The notes under the pieces: model-generated
Seen by the model: the letters and a program-made list of their open reading frames with translations, nothing else
Told to the model about the DNA's origin: nothing
Database searches by the model: none
Shown: piece after piece, positions 1-6,310 of the stretch
Layout: every line of letters starts with the position of its first letter
How positions within the stretch are numbered: the stretch's first letter is position 1
Assembly (NCBI GenBank): GCA_964428205.1
Contig: CAYRXE010000022.1
Coordinates: 1-16,905, forward strand
Length of the DNA: 16,905 bases
Direction of reading: 5' to 3'
From: CAYRXE01 sp964428205
Lineage (GTDB): Bacteria > Patescibacteriota > Gracilibacteria > Peribacterales > Peribacteraceae
Made by a program: the position numbers and the translations under genes

Positions 1-482
1 ACACTGGCGACACCGTCGTCATCATCGCAGGCAAGGACAAGGGCAAGACCGGAACCATCATCCGTGTGCTCGAGACCGATAACCGCGTCGTTGTGGGAGG
101 ACTCAACCTGCGCACGCGTCACATCAAGAAGACGGCTCAGGAAGCAGGTCGCATCCTCAAGTTCGAAGCAAGTCTCCACGCAAGCAACGTCATGCTCGTC
201 GATCCAAAGACGAAGAAGCGCGCTCGCATTGGTTACAAGATGGAGAAGGGTAAGAAGCTCCGCATTTCCAAGAAGAGCAAAGAAGTCGTTGTCCCAGTCC
301 GCGCAGAGAAGACGAAGAAGAAGTCTGCAGACGCTGCCGATGCTAAGTCCGGCTCACCGTTCTGGCGCAAGAAGGGCGATGCCACAGGTGATGTGAAAGA
401 AGGTTCTCACATGCAGCAAGATAAGAGCGTCCCAGACGCAGCACAGCAATCCATCCATCGTTCCGGTGGTCGCGGTTCCTAA
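1..482 (+). CDS. rplX: 50S ribosomal protein L24, 5'-truncated by the window edge
   Basis: L24 is an assembly-initiating protein of the large subunit that binds the 5' domain of 23S rRNA. The reading frame is open from base 3, so the start codon lies a few codons upstream of the window; 159 residues are visible. The KOW-type beta fold is clear: GDTVVIIAGKDKGKTG at the visible N-terminus, then VVVGGLNLRTRHIKK and a basic stretch. The family is usually about 100-105 residues. Here some 55 extra C-terminal residues rich in Lys, Asp, Ser and Gln follow, with a low-complexity look, and no known domain is recognised in them. The gene ends 8 nt before rplE, in the normal spc order. An internal GTG at 66 is not the start, because conserved L24 sequence precedes it. 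Confidence 0.95.
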   Translation, partial: TGDTVVIIAGKDKGKTGTIIRVLETDNRVVVGGLNLRTRHIKKTAQEAGRILKFEASLHASNVMLVDPKTKKRARIGYKMEKGKKLRISKKSKEVVVPVRAEKTKKKSADAADAKSGSPFWRKKGDATGDVKEGSHMQQDKSVPDAAQQSIHRSGGRGS

Positions 483-490
483 ATCCCCCC

Positions 491-1093
491 ATGTCCTACA
501 AAACTCTCCATGAACGGCTCAAGACAGATATCGCGAAGCAGCTCAAAGAAGAGCTCGGCATCGCCAACGTGCATGCTCTTCCAAAGCTCAAGAAGGTGAT
601 GGTGAACGTGGGTATCAACAAGTCCAAGATGGATAGCAAGGAACTCCACGAATACATCATGGAGTCTCTCAAGAAGATCACAGGTCAAAAGGCCGTCCAG
701 ACTCGCTCCCGCAAGGCCATCTCCAACTTCAAGACACGCGAAGGGGGAGTGGTAGGCGCCATTGTCACGATGCGTGGCAAGCGCATGGAAGAGTTCGTTG
801 ACCGTTTGGTCAGCTACATCCTCCCACGCATCCGCGACTTCCGTGGTCTTCCAAACAAGCTCGACGGTAAGGGTAACTACGCACTCGGTCTCAAGGACCA
901 CACCATCTTCCCAGAAATCGGTACGGCTGATGCAGCCAAGATCTTCGGTCTTCAGATTCAGCTCACGATCAGCGGTGGAAGCGATGCACACTCCCGCGCC
1001 CTCCTCCACGCCATTGGAATGCCTATGATCCGCGCAAAGTCGAAAGTTGCTGATTCCTCCGGTTCCAGCGATACTACCCGCCCCGCAAAGTAA
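491..1093 (+). CDS. rplE: 50S ribosomal protein L5
   Basis: L5 belongs to the central protuberance, binds 5S rRNA and contacts P-site tRNA. The 200-residue product carries the expected L5 blocks: an N-terminal helix leading to LKKVMVNVGI, ITGQKAVQTRSRKAISNFK, the FVDRLVSYILPRIRDFRGL segment, and the DHTIFPEI motif near residue 140. The family is usually about 180 residues; the extra length is a Ser/Thr/Asp-rich tail after about residue 182. The ATG at 491 is preceded by a run of six C and no Shine-Dalgarno sequence. The stop lies 1 nt before the rpsN start, so the two genes are probably translationally coupled. Confidence 0.97.
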   Translation: MSYKTLHERLKTDIAKQLKEELGIANVHALPKLKKVMVNVGINKSKMDSKELHEYIMESLKKITGQKAVQTRSRKAISNFKTREGGVVGAIVTMRGKRMEEFVDRLVSYILPRIRDFRGLPNKLDGKGNYALGLKDHTIFPEIGTADAAKIFGLQIQLTISGGSDAHSRALLHAIGMPMIRAKSKVADSSGSSDTTRPAK

Positions 1094-1094
1094 T

Positions 1095-1319
1095 ATGGCA
1101 CGCACCTCTCTCATCGTCAGCCAAAGGCGCCGTATGGATAAGTACCTCCGCGACAAGCGGGCGGGACGAAAGCCAAAGTTCCCTACGCGCATCTATCGTC
1201 GCTGCACCTTGTGTCAGCGTCAGCACGGCTACATGCGTATGTTCGGTATCTGCCGTATCTGCTTCCGTGAACTCGCAATGCGCGGCGAAATGCCGGGCAT
1301 CACCAAATCCTCCTGGTAA
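1095..1319 (+). CDS. rpsN: 30S ribosomal protein S14, zinc-binding type
   Basis: S14 sits in the head of the small subunit and is needed for its late assembly. The 74-residue product has the zinc ribbon of the short (type Z) S14: Cys37-x2-Cys40 and Cys53-x2-Cys56, followed by the conserved CFRELAMRGEMPGITKSSW ending. It is about 13 residues longer than the common 61-residue form, with extra basic sequence between residues 10 and 30. The ATG at 1095 was chosen because it follows the rplE stop by 1 nt and gives an MARTSLI start. An upstream in-frame start at 1047 lies inside rplE and would add non-homologous sequence. Confidence 0.96.
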   Translation: MARTSLIVSQRRRMDKYLRDKRAGRKPKFPTRIYRRCTLCQRQHGYMRMFGICRICFRELAMRGEMPGITKSSW

Positions 1320-1321
1320 TC

Positions 1322-1708
1322 ATGACCATGCTTAATGACCCCATCGGCGATCTCCTCACGCGCATGCGCAACGCGCAGCACGCTCGCAAGAACAGTTGCA
1401 GCGCACCGCTCTCGAAGATCAAGCTTCAGCTCTGCGAAATTCTCAAGCGCGAGGGATACATTGAGAATGTCGAAGTTGTTGGCGACGCTCCAAAGCAGGA
1501 TCTCACGGTGACGTTTGTTCCAGGAAAGATCATCGAAGTGAAGCGCATCAGCAAGCCTGGTCGCCGCAGCTACGAAGCCACCGCTAACCTCAAGCCAGTG
1601 CTCAATGGTTACGGCATGGCCATCATCACCACCAGCAAGGGTCTCCTGACCGATAAAGAAGCCCGCGCACAGAAAGTGGGCGGCGAAGTTCTCTGTACCG
1701 TCTCCTAA
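1322..1708 (+). CDS. rpsH: 30S ribosomal protein S8
   Basis: S8 binds the central domain of 16S rRNA and is a primary assembly protein; in E. coli it also represses the spc operon. The 128 residues span both S8 domains: N-terminal DPIGDLLTRMRNAQ, the KREGYI segment in the middle, and the C-terminal signature STSKG-type motif, seen here as TTSKGLLTDKEARAQKVGGEVLC. Length is normal. Two in-frame ATGs occur, at 1322 and 1328; the first gives MTMLNDPIGDL, which matches family starts better. The gene begins 2 nt after the rpsN stop and ends 2 nt before rplF. No S8-binding translational operator was recognised here. Confidence 0.96.
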   Translation: MTMLNDPIGDLLTRMRNAQHARKNSCSAPLSKIKLQLCEILKREGYIENVEVVGDAPKQDLTVTFVPGKIIEVKRISKPGRRSYEATANLKPVLNGYGMAIITTSKGLLTDKEARAQKVGGEVLCTVS

Positions 1709-1710
1709 TC

Positions 1711-2265
1711 ATGTCTCGTATTGGTGCTAAACCAGTGGCTCTCCCGAGTGGTGTGACCGCCGAAGTAAAGGCCGGACACGTCGTCGTGACAGGTTCCAAG
1801 GGCGAACTCAAAGTTCTCCTTCTCCCAGAAGTGAACGTCGCTATTGATGGCTCGACCCTCAAGGTGACACGCAAGGGTGAAGACAAGAACTCCAGGGCAC
1901 GTCACGGTCTCATCCGCGTGCTCATTCAGAACGCTGCCGTTGGTGTCTCTCAGGGCTACGAGAAAAAGCTCGAGATCATTGGTGTGGGTTACAAGGCTGC
2001 ACTCAAGGGTAAGAACTTGGTGCTCAACCTTGGTCACAGCCACCCGATCGAGTTCCCGGTCCCAACAGGTATCGAGATCTCTCAGGACGAGAAGAACAAG
2101 AACATCTTGATCATCAAAGGTATCGACAAGCAGCTCGTCGGTCAGGTCGCATCCGACATCCGCGAACTGCGCCCACCAGAGCCATATAAAGGCAAAGGTG
2201 TTCGTTACATGGGCGAGTTTGTCCGCCGCAAGGCAGGTAAGGCCGCCGCTGCTAAAGCTGCATAA
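1711..2265 (+). CDS. rplF: 50S ribosomal protein L6
   Basis: L6 lies near the factor-binding region of the large subunit, close to the sarcin-ricin loop. The product is 184 residues, close to the usual 177-180. It starts MSRIGAKPVALPSGV, typical of L6, and carries both copies of the internal repeat fold. The C-terminal signature RPPEPYKGKGVRYMGE is intact near residue 152. The last 12 residues are an Ala/Lys-rich tail. The gene is packed 2 nt after rpsH and 8 nt before rplR, and the leader is taatc with no Shine-Dalgarno sequence. Confidence 0.97.
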   Translation: MSRIGAKPVALPSGVTAEVKAGHVVVTGSKGELKVLLLPEVNVAIDGSTLKVTRKGEDKNSRARHGLIRVLIQNAAVGVSQGYEKKLEIIGVGYKAALKGKNLVLNLGHSHPIEFPVPTGIEISQDEKNKNILIIKGIDKQLVGQVASDIRELRPPEPYKGKGVRYMGEFVRRKAGKAAAAKAA

Positions 2266-2273
2266 TCACTACT

Positions 2274-2618
2274 ATGACTCTCTCTAAGATCCAGCACAGG
2301 CAGAACCGCAAGAAGCGCATCCGCGCTCGCGTGATTGGCACAGCTGCACGCCCACGTCTCTCGGTCTTCCGCTCGCTCACGCGCCTCACGGCTCAGTTGA
2401 TCGACGATACGGCTGGCAAGACACTCGTCTCCGCTTCCACATCCGAGACCAAGAGCAAGCTCTCCAAAGAGGGCGCTGCAAAAGTGGGAACCCTCCTCGC
2501 CAAGAAAGCTACGGACGCCGGTATCACCGCAGTGGTCTTCGACCGCAACGGCTACAAGTACCATGGTCGCGTACAGTCCCTCGCCGACGCAGCTCGCGAA
2601 GGCGGACTCAAGTTCTAA
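2274..2618 (+). CDS. rplR: 50S ribosomal protein L18
   Basis: L18 binds 5S rRNA and, with L5, anchors it in the central protuberance. The product is 114 residues, a normal length. It has a strongly basic N-terminus (QNRKKRIRARVIGTAARPRL), the SVFRS core strand, the TLVSAST segment, and the conserved ending VFDRNGYKYHGRVQSLADAA followed by REGGLKF. The ATG at 2274 lies 8 nt after rplF. Downstream, 24 nt of pyrimidine-rich sequence precede rpsE. Confidence 0.97.
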   Translation: MTLSKIQHRQNRKKRIRARVIGTAARPRLSVFRSLTRLTAQLIDDTAGKTLVSASTSETKSKLSKEGAAKVGTLLAKKATDAGITAVVFDRNGYKYHGRVQSLADAAREGGLKF

Positions 2619-2642
2619 TTCTCCTCTCGCTATCCCTCTCTT

Positions 2643-3290
2643 ATGAACGCTAAGACTTCCAGACCCGACCGCAAGCGCAACGACCGTGGCGGACGCCGCG
2701 AGCCAAGCGAATTCTCCGAGGCAACGCTCAGTGTTGACCGCGTGACGCGCGTCGTGAAAGGTGGTCGTCGTATGCGTTTCCGCGCCGTTGTGGTTGTGGG
2801 AAACAAGAAGGGCAAAGTGGGCCTTGGAACGGGTAAGGCAAACGAAGTGCAGGTCGCTGTGAAGAAGGCTGTGTCTGCCGCAAAGCGCGCCATGATCCGC
2901 ATCCCGCTCAAGAACGGAACGATCCCCCATGCTGTTGAACTCAAATTCAAGGCTGCTCACCTTCGCTTGATGCCTGCTGCTCCTGGTACAGGAGTCATTG
3001 CTGGTGGTGCTCTTCGCGTCATCTTGGAACAGGCTGGTGTGAAAGATGTTCTCAGCAAGCGCTTCGGAAGCCGCAACAAGCTTGTGAACGCACAGACATC
3101 CATCATGGTGCTCGAGAAGCTCAAGAAGGATCCTGCCTACATGCAAGAAGAGAAGGCTGTTGTCGTTGCTCCAGACGGTGCTCCAGAAGCTGAAGCTGAT
3201 AAGTCCGCTCCTGGCGTGACGCAGATCAGCAAGGGCGAAGCACAGAAGCGCGTCGACGAAGCTCGTCGCTCGAAGGTCGACGATAAGTAA
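2643..3290 (+). CDS. rpsE: 30S ribosomal protein S5 with C-terminal extension
   Basis: S5 is needed for decoding accuracy and helps form the mRNA entry site. The N-terminal double-stranded-RNA-binding part is seen around residues 35-100 (RVTRVVKGGRRMRFRAVVVV, then GNKKGKVGLGTGKANEV). The C-terminal S5 domain follows (LRLMPAAPGTGVIAGGALR, then GSRNKLVNAQ). At 215 residues it is about 45-50 longer than the usual 166; the extra part after LEKLKK is acidic and basic low-complexity sequence. The gene ends just before a terminator-like hairpin, and the gene that usually comes next, rpmD (L30), is absent. The leader is almost purely pyrimidine. Confidence 0.97.
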   Translation: MNAKTSRPDRKRNDRGGRREPSEFSEATLSVDRVTRVVKGGRRMRFRAVVVVGNKKGKVGLGTGKANEVQVAVKKAVSAAKRAMIRIPLKNGTIPHAVELKFKAAHLRLMPAAPGTGVIAGGALRVILEQAGVKDVLSKRFGSRNKLVNAQTSIMVLEKLKKDPAYMQEEKAVVVAPDGAPEAEADKSAPGVTQISKGEAQKRVDEARRSKVDDK

Positions 3291-3297
3291 AAACAAT

Positions 3298-3336
3298 CCC
3301 GCATCCTTTCGAATGCGGGTGTTCCTTTCTTGTTCC
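3298..3336 (+). terminator. Terminator-like hairpin after rpsE
   Basis: The arms CCCGCAT (3298-3304) and ATGCGGG (3313-3319) pair perfectly around an 8-nt loop. They start 8 nt after the rpsE stop and are followed by a T-rich but broken tract (TGTTCCTTTCTTGTTCC). The placement fits the end of the first transcription unit. The U-tract is imperfect, so termination may be partial. Confidence 0.55.
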
Positions 3337-3636
3337 CTAGATCATTGCTGATCGTGGGGCGGGAGAACAATGTGTTCTGTTACGTGTCCGGTTTGCGTTT
3401 GAATCTCAATGTGTATCGAAAATGTTTTAGGACTACGATACGAGATTTCACGCACAGGGACTGGATTCCGACAAACTGGAAATAGGACGATCACGTGCTG
3501 CATTGAACTGCCTCCATGAGAAAGGATCTACCGAAAGTCTCCTCTTGTAGCGTCTTGCTACAAGTAGCTGACAATCAAGTCCAAGGACTTTAGCTTACAG
3601 AAGCCAAAAATTCAACTGTGGTATACTCAAAATCTC
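3320..3636. other. Non-coding region at the missing rpmD position
   Basis: About 317 nt separate the rpsE terminator from the DJ-1/PfpI gene. I see no credible coding sequence on either strand and no recognisable remnant of L30. It contains small perfect hairpins: AGAACA/TGTTCT at 3364-3378, CTTGTAGC/GCTACAAG with a 5-nt loop at 3544-3564, and AAGTC/GACTT at 3577-3590. An extended -10 promoter sits at its right end. In this tightly packed cluster so long a gap is unusual. It could be a structured leader, a small RNA or simply insertion debris; nothing here names a known RNA family. Confidence 0.5.
3619..3627 (+). promoter_or_regulatory. Extended -10 promoter of the DJ-1/PfpI gene
   Basis: The sequence TGGTATACT matches the extended -10 consensus TGnTATAAT at eight of nine positions. 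No good -35 hexamer is seen at 16-18 nt. The hexamer ends 9 nt before the ATG at 3637, so transcription would start within about 3 nt of the start codon, giving a leaderless or nearly leaderless mRNA. Confidence 0.55.
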
Positions 3637-4146
3637 ATGAAAAAAGCACTGATTATTATCGCACAAGAAGGCTTCCAGGACGTAGAACTCAATGGCACGC
3701 GGGACAGTCTTACGAAGGCAAAATTCAGCATCGTGTTGTGTAGCAAAGAAGCAAAAACCTGCACGGGAAAATTTGGTGCGCGCGAAGAGGCAGCCGTAAC
3801 CATGCGCGAAGCTGATCCATCGGAATACGACCGTTTTGCGTTCATCGGTGGACCGGGTGCGCATGCACTCCGTGACGACCCCGAAGCACTCGAGCTCGCA
3901 CGTAAGATCGCGGCAACAGGCAAGCCCTGGGGTGCCATTTGTATTGCTCCTACTATCCTGGCTGCCGCTGGCGTTTTGAAAGATAAGAAGGCGACGGTGT
4001 GGAATAACGACGATAAACAGGGCGTGTATATCGAGGCCTTCGGTGCCACCTATGTGCCGCAGCATGTGGTGCAAGATGGGCAGCTGGTGACGGCCGATGG
4101 GCCCGAGGCAGCGGGGGAGTTTGGCAGGGTATTGGCGAGCCTCTGA
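3637..4146 (+). CDS. DJ-1/PfpI family protein
   Basis: This 169-residue protein belongs to the DJ-1/PfpI glutamine-amidotransferase-like superfamily, whose members act as glyoxalases/deglycases, chaperones or peptidases. Visible features are the first strand KKALIIIAQEGFQDVEL with the conserved Glu17, FAFIGGPGAHAL around 68-78, and the nucleophile elbow GAICIAPTILAAAG with Cys102. The residue after the Cys is Ile, not the His of classical PfpI peptidases, so peptidase activity is not supported. Near the C-terminus VVQDGQLVTADGP (residues 144-156) matches the family VVxDGxLxTxxGP pattern. The gene stands between rpsE and rplO, where rpmD would be, with its own promoter, so it looks like an insertion with no obvious tie to the ribosome. 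The exact substrate cannot be read from sequence. Confidence 0.88.
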   Translation: MKKALIIIAQEGFQDVELNGTRDSLTKAKFSIVLCSKEAKTCTGKFGAREEAAVTMREADPSEYDRFAFIGGPGAHALRDDPEALELARKIAATGKPWGAICIAPTILAAAGVLKDKKATVWNNDDKQGVYIEAFGATYVPQHVVQDGQLVTADGPEAAGEFGRVLASL

Positions 4147-4172
4147 AAGGGGTCCAAATAGCCCAAAATCCC

Positions 4173-4201
4173 TTGAGATTGGGGGGTTTCTTCTCTACCA
4201 T
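4173..4201 (+). promoter_or_regulatory. Probable promoter for rplO-secY unit
   Basis: TTGAGA (4173-4178) and TACCAT (4196-4201) are 17 nt apart, with 5/6 and 4/6 matches to the sigma-70-type consensus. Predicted transcription starts near 4208, which would put the hairpin at 4209-4228 at the very 5' end of the mRNA. A promoter is expected here, since the cluster is interrupted upstream. This is a visual match only. Confidence 0.4.
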
Positions 4202-4208
4202 CTCGGCC

Positions 4209-4228
4209 TGTCTTGGAAAGCCAAGGCA
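4209..4228 (+). promoter_or_regulatory. 8-bp hairpin in the rplO leader
   Basis: TGTCTTGG (4209-4216) and CCAAGGCA (4221-4228) pair over 8 bp, including one G-U, around an AAAG loop. It lies 16 nt before the rplO start. Without a U-tract it is not a good terminator; it could stabilise the mRNA 5' end or act as a leader control element. Confidence 0.4.
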
Positions 4229-4244
4229 AGTCCCCAATTTTCCC

Positions 4245-4694
4245 ATGCATCATCTTCTTAAGCCCGCACACGGTTCCACTCAAAAGCGTAAGCGCGTCGC
4301 TCGCGGTAACTCCGCAGGTGGCGGTACGACGGCAGGTCGTGGAACAAAAGGTCAGCAGTCCCGCACGGGTAAGGGACGTTCGTTCGGATTCGAAGGAGGA
4401 CAAGTTCCTCTCCTCATGCGCCAGCCTAAGCTCGGTGGCTTTAAGCGTCCGATGAAGATCCAGTACCAGGTGCTCAACATCGAACTCCTCGAAGAGCGTC
4501 TCGATGCCGGTAGCTACGATGCGAAGGATCTCAAGAAGCTCGGTATCGTCAGCAACAATCGCCCTGTCAAAATCCTTGGCATGGGTAAGCTCACGAAGAA
4601 GTTTGATCTCACGGTCGCTGCTGCTTCCAAGTCTGCAAAGGACGCTGTGAAGAAGGCAGGCGGTTCTCTCACTGTTCGCAAGCCTAAACTCTGA
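4245..4694 (+). CDS. rplO: 50S ribosomal protein L15
   Basis: L15 is a late-assembly protein of the large subunit that threads an extended N-terminal tail into 23S rRNA. The product is 149 residues, a normal length. It starts MHHLLKPAHGSTQKRKRVARG, matching the family start, followed by the Gly/Arg/Lys-rich region (GGGTTAGRGTKGQQSRTGKG), FEGGQVPLLMRQPKLGGFK, and the globular C-terminal domain with VKILGMGKLTKKFDL. The ATG at 4245 was chosen because the in-frame ORF extends to 4173 without homology. Normally rpmD is directly upstream; here a DJ-1/PfpI gene is. The stop is TGA. Three tandem hairpins follow before secY. Confidence 0.96.
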   Translation: MHHLLKPAHGSTQKRKRVARGNSAGGGTTAGRGTKGQQSRTGKGRSFGFEGGQVPLLMRQPKLGGFKRPMKIQYQVLNIELLEERLDAGSYDAKDLKKLGIVSNNRPVKILGMGKLTKKFDLTVAAASKSAKDAVKKAGGSLTVRKPKL

Positions 4695-4703
4695 TATTTT
4701 ACT

Positions 4704-4762
4704 AGCAGCCTGGTGGCTGCTTTCTGCGCCTTCGGCGCAGCTCGCAGGTAAGGATACCTGCG
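4704..4762 (+). promoter_or_regulatory. Three tandem perfect hairpins between rplO and secY
   Basis: Three adjacent stem-loops fill most of the 99-nt gap. They are AGCAGCC/GGCTGCT with a TGGT loop (4704-4721), CTGCGCC/GGCGCAG with a TTC loop (4724-4740), and CGCAGGTA/TACCTGCG with an AGGA loop (4743-4762). Alternative pairings exist: GCTGC (4716-4720) with GCAGC (4737-4741), and GCGCAG (4735-4740) with CTGCGC (4758-4763). That could allow mutually exclusive folds. None is followed by a U-tract, so attenuation, mRNA processing or translational control of secY are all possible. Confidence 0.6.
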
Positions 4763-4793
4763 CTGATCCTCATTACATTCGCACGACTCCTTC

Positions 4794-6077
4794 ATGTTTA
4801 CTTACTTGCAACAACTGTGGCGTTCGGAAGATCTGCGTAAGCGCATTCTCTTCACGATCGGCCTCCTGTTTTTGTATCGCGTGATGTCGCACATCCCGGT
4901 GCCAGGTACGGATCCCCTCGCCCTCACACAATTCCTCGACCAGCGCGGAAACATCGGCGCTCTTGGAGTCTTCGCTGCACTCACAGGTGGTTCTCTTACG
5001 AACTTCTCGGTGGTGATGCTTGGTTTGTCTCCATACATCAACGCATCGATCATCATGCAGCTCTGCACGGTCATCTTCCCGAAGCTCGAAGCACTCAGTA
5101 AAGAAGGTGCAAGTGGCCAAAAGGAGATCAACCGCTACACACGCTTCCTTAGTTTGCCTCTCGCATTCCTCCAGAGTTACGGATTCCTCTTGCTCCTCAG
5201 CCGCAGCACCGCTGCCACAGGACTCTTGGATCTCACGTTCCCTGGTGTGCTTCTCCCCATGCTCTACGTCACAGCCGGTTCACTCATCCTTATGTGGTTG
5301 GGTGAAGTAATGACAGAGAAGGGTATTGGTAACGGAACTTCCATGATCATCTTCACGGGTATCGTTGCCGGAGTTCCGGGACACGTGGGTGCCATCATGG
5401 CCGGTGGCGAAAGTCAGATGCAGGTGTTCTACCTCTTCATCGTTGTAACACTCGCCATGCTCGTTGCCGTTGTGCTCTTTACCGATGCACACCGTCTCAT
5501 CCCCATCACCTACGCCAACCAAGGTGCAGGTCGTGGCGTGCAGGGTTCGTTGCCTATCCGCCTGAACCAGGCAGGCATGATCCCGATCATCTTTGCCGTT
5601 TCGCTCATCACGTTCCCGGGAATTCTCGCGCAGTTCCTCCAGACTGCTCCGCGCTTCCAGGGTGTGGTGAACTTCATTGCTACCTACCTCAACGCACAGT
5701 CTCCGAGCGTTGTGTACCTCGCTATCTACTTCTTGCTCGTGATTGGCTTCACGTACTTCTACGTGTCGGTCAGCTTTAAGCCGGAAGAAATTGCAGAGAG
5801 CATCCAAAAGCGCGGTGGCTTTACGCCGGGTGTTCGCCCAGGTGCTGCAACAGCTCAGCTTCTCAAGAAAGTTTCCAGTCGCTTGAACCTGTGGGGTGGA
5901 GTGTTCCTCGCCATTGTTGCCATCGTCCCATTGCTCTTCACACGCTATACCACGCTCACCTCGGCTGAGCTCCTCATCTCCGGTTCCGGTCTCATCATCG
6001 TGGTCGGCGTCGTGATGGAACTCATCCGCCAGATCAATGCGCAGATGCTTGCGCACGATTACGAGAAGCTCGTCTAA
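4794..6077 (+). CDS. secY: Protein translocase subunit SecY
   Basis: SecY is the pore-forming subunit of the SecYEG channel in the cytoplasmic membrane, which exports and inserts proteins driven by SecA or the ribosome. The 427-residue product has the usual ten hydrophobic spans. Signature blocks include PYINASIIMQL near residue 80, the following KEGASGQKEINRYTR cytosolic loop, GNGTSMIIFTGI, and GVRPGAATAQLL in the large cytosolic loop. Arg348 there corresponds to the Arg needed for SecA contact (R357 in E. coli). The end, MELIRQINAQMLAHDYEKLV, is typical. It sits between rplO and adk as in many bacteria. The ATG at 4794 follows a pyrimidine-rich stretch without a Shine-Dalgarno sequence. Confidence 0.98.
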   Translation: MFTYLQQLWRSEDLRKRILFTIGLLFLYRVMSHIPVPGTDPLALTQFLDQRGNIGALGVFAALTGGSLTNFSVVMLGLSPYINASIIMQLCTVIFPKLEALSKEGASGQKEINRYTRFLSLPLAFLQSYGFLLLLSRSTAATGLLDLTFPGVLLPMLYVTAGSLILMWLGEVMTEKGIGNGTSMIIFTGIVAGVPGHVGAIMAGGESQMQVFYLFIVVTLAMLVAVVLFTDAHRLIPITYANQGAGRGVQGSLPIRLNQAGMIPIIFAVSLITFPGILAQFLQTAPRFQGVVNFIATYLNAQSPSVVYLAIYFLLVIGFTYFYVSVSFKPEEIAESIQKRGGFTPGVRPGAATAQLLKKVSSRLNLWGGVFLAIVAIVPLLFTRYTTLTSAELLISGSGLIIVVGVVMELIRQINAQMLAHDYEKLV

Positions 6078-6095
6078 TTTTACGATTATTATTCG

Positions 6096-6308
6096 ATGGA
6101 AACTTCTACCCTCGATGGCGTCGAGATGATCGTTCAGGGCGATCGCACTCTTAAGCAAATCAATGAGGAACTACAGCTAGCCCTTCGATCCTCTGATAAC
6201 CAGAGGTTCCTTGAGTTGCAGATTGAGGCTGGCGCAGCGTTGTCGCATATGAAAGCAGGTGCACTCCTGTTTGATCCTGAAAGTTTTGTTCGCCACTTTG
6301 CTTCGTAA
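6096..6308 (+). CDS. Small protein of unknown function between secY and adk
   Basis: This 70-codon ORF starts at ATG 6096, 18 nt after secY, and ends 2 nt before the adk start, so it is packed like a true operon member. The product is acidic and mostly helical in appearance (LKQINEELQLALRSSDNQRF, then LELQIEAGAALSHMKAGALL). It has no Cys, no signal peptide and no membrane span. I do not recognise a family. The typical bacterial order has secY directly followed by adk, so this is an extra gene. The tight spacing and sound codon use support a real gene; it may be lineage-specific. Coupling to adk translation is likely from the 2-nt gap. Confidence 0.7.
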   Translation: METSTLDGVEMIVQGDRTLKQINEELQLALRSSDNQRFLELQIEAGAALSHMKAGALLFDPESFVRHFAS

Positions 6309-6310
6309 CT

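Noticed and set aside
2205..3296. 363-residue minus-strand ORF opposite rplR and rpsE
   Set aside because: It is antisense to two certain ribosomal genes and encodes no recognisable domain; the lack of stops follows from the codon bias of the sense genes.
3291..3636. Degraded rpmD (L30) gene
   Set aside because: No frame shows L30-like sequence, so I see no remnant; the gene is simply absent.
4173..4244. N-terminal extension of L15 to an upstream start
   Set aside because: The added residues have no L15 similarity and overlap the likely promoter and leader hairpin; ATG 4245 gives a canonical start.
5280..6158. 292-residue minus-strand ORF opposite secY
   Set aside because: Its His/Glu/Asp-rich sequence is the usual complement of hydrophobic membrane-protein codons; secY is certain on the plus strand.
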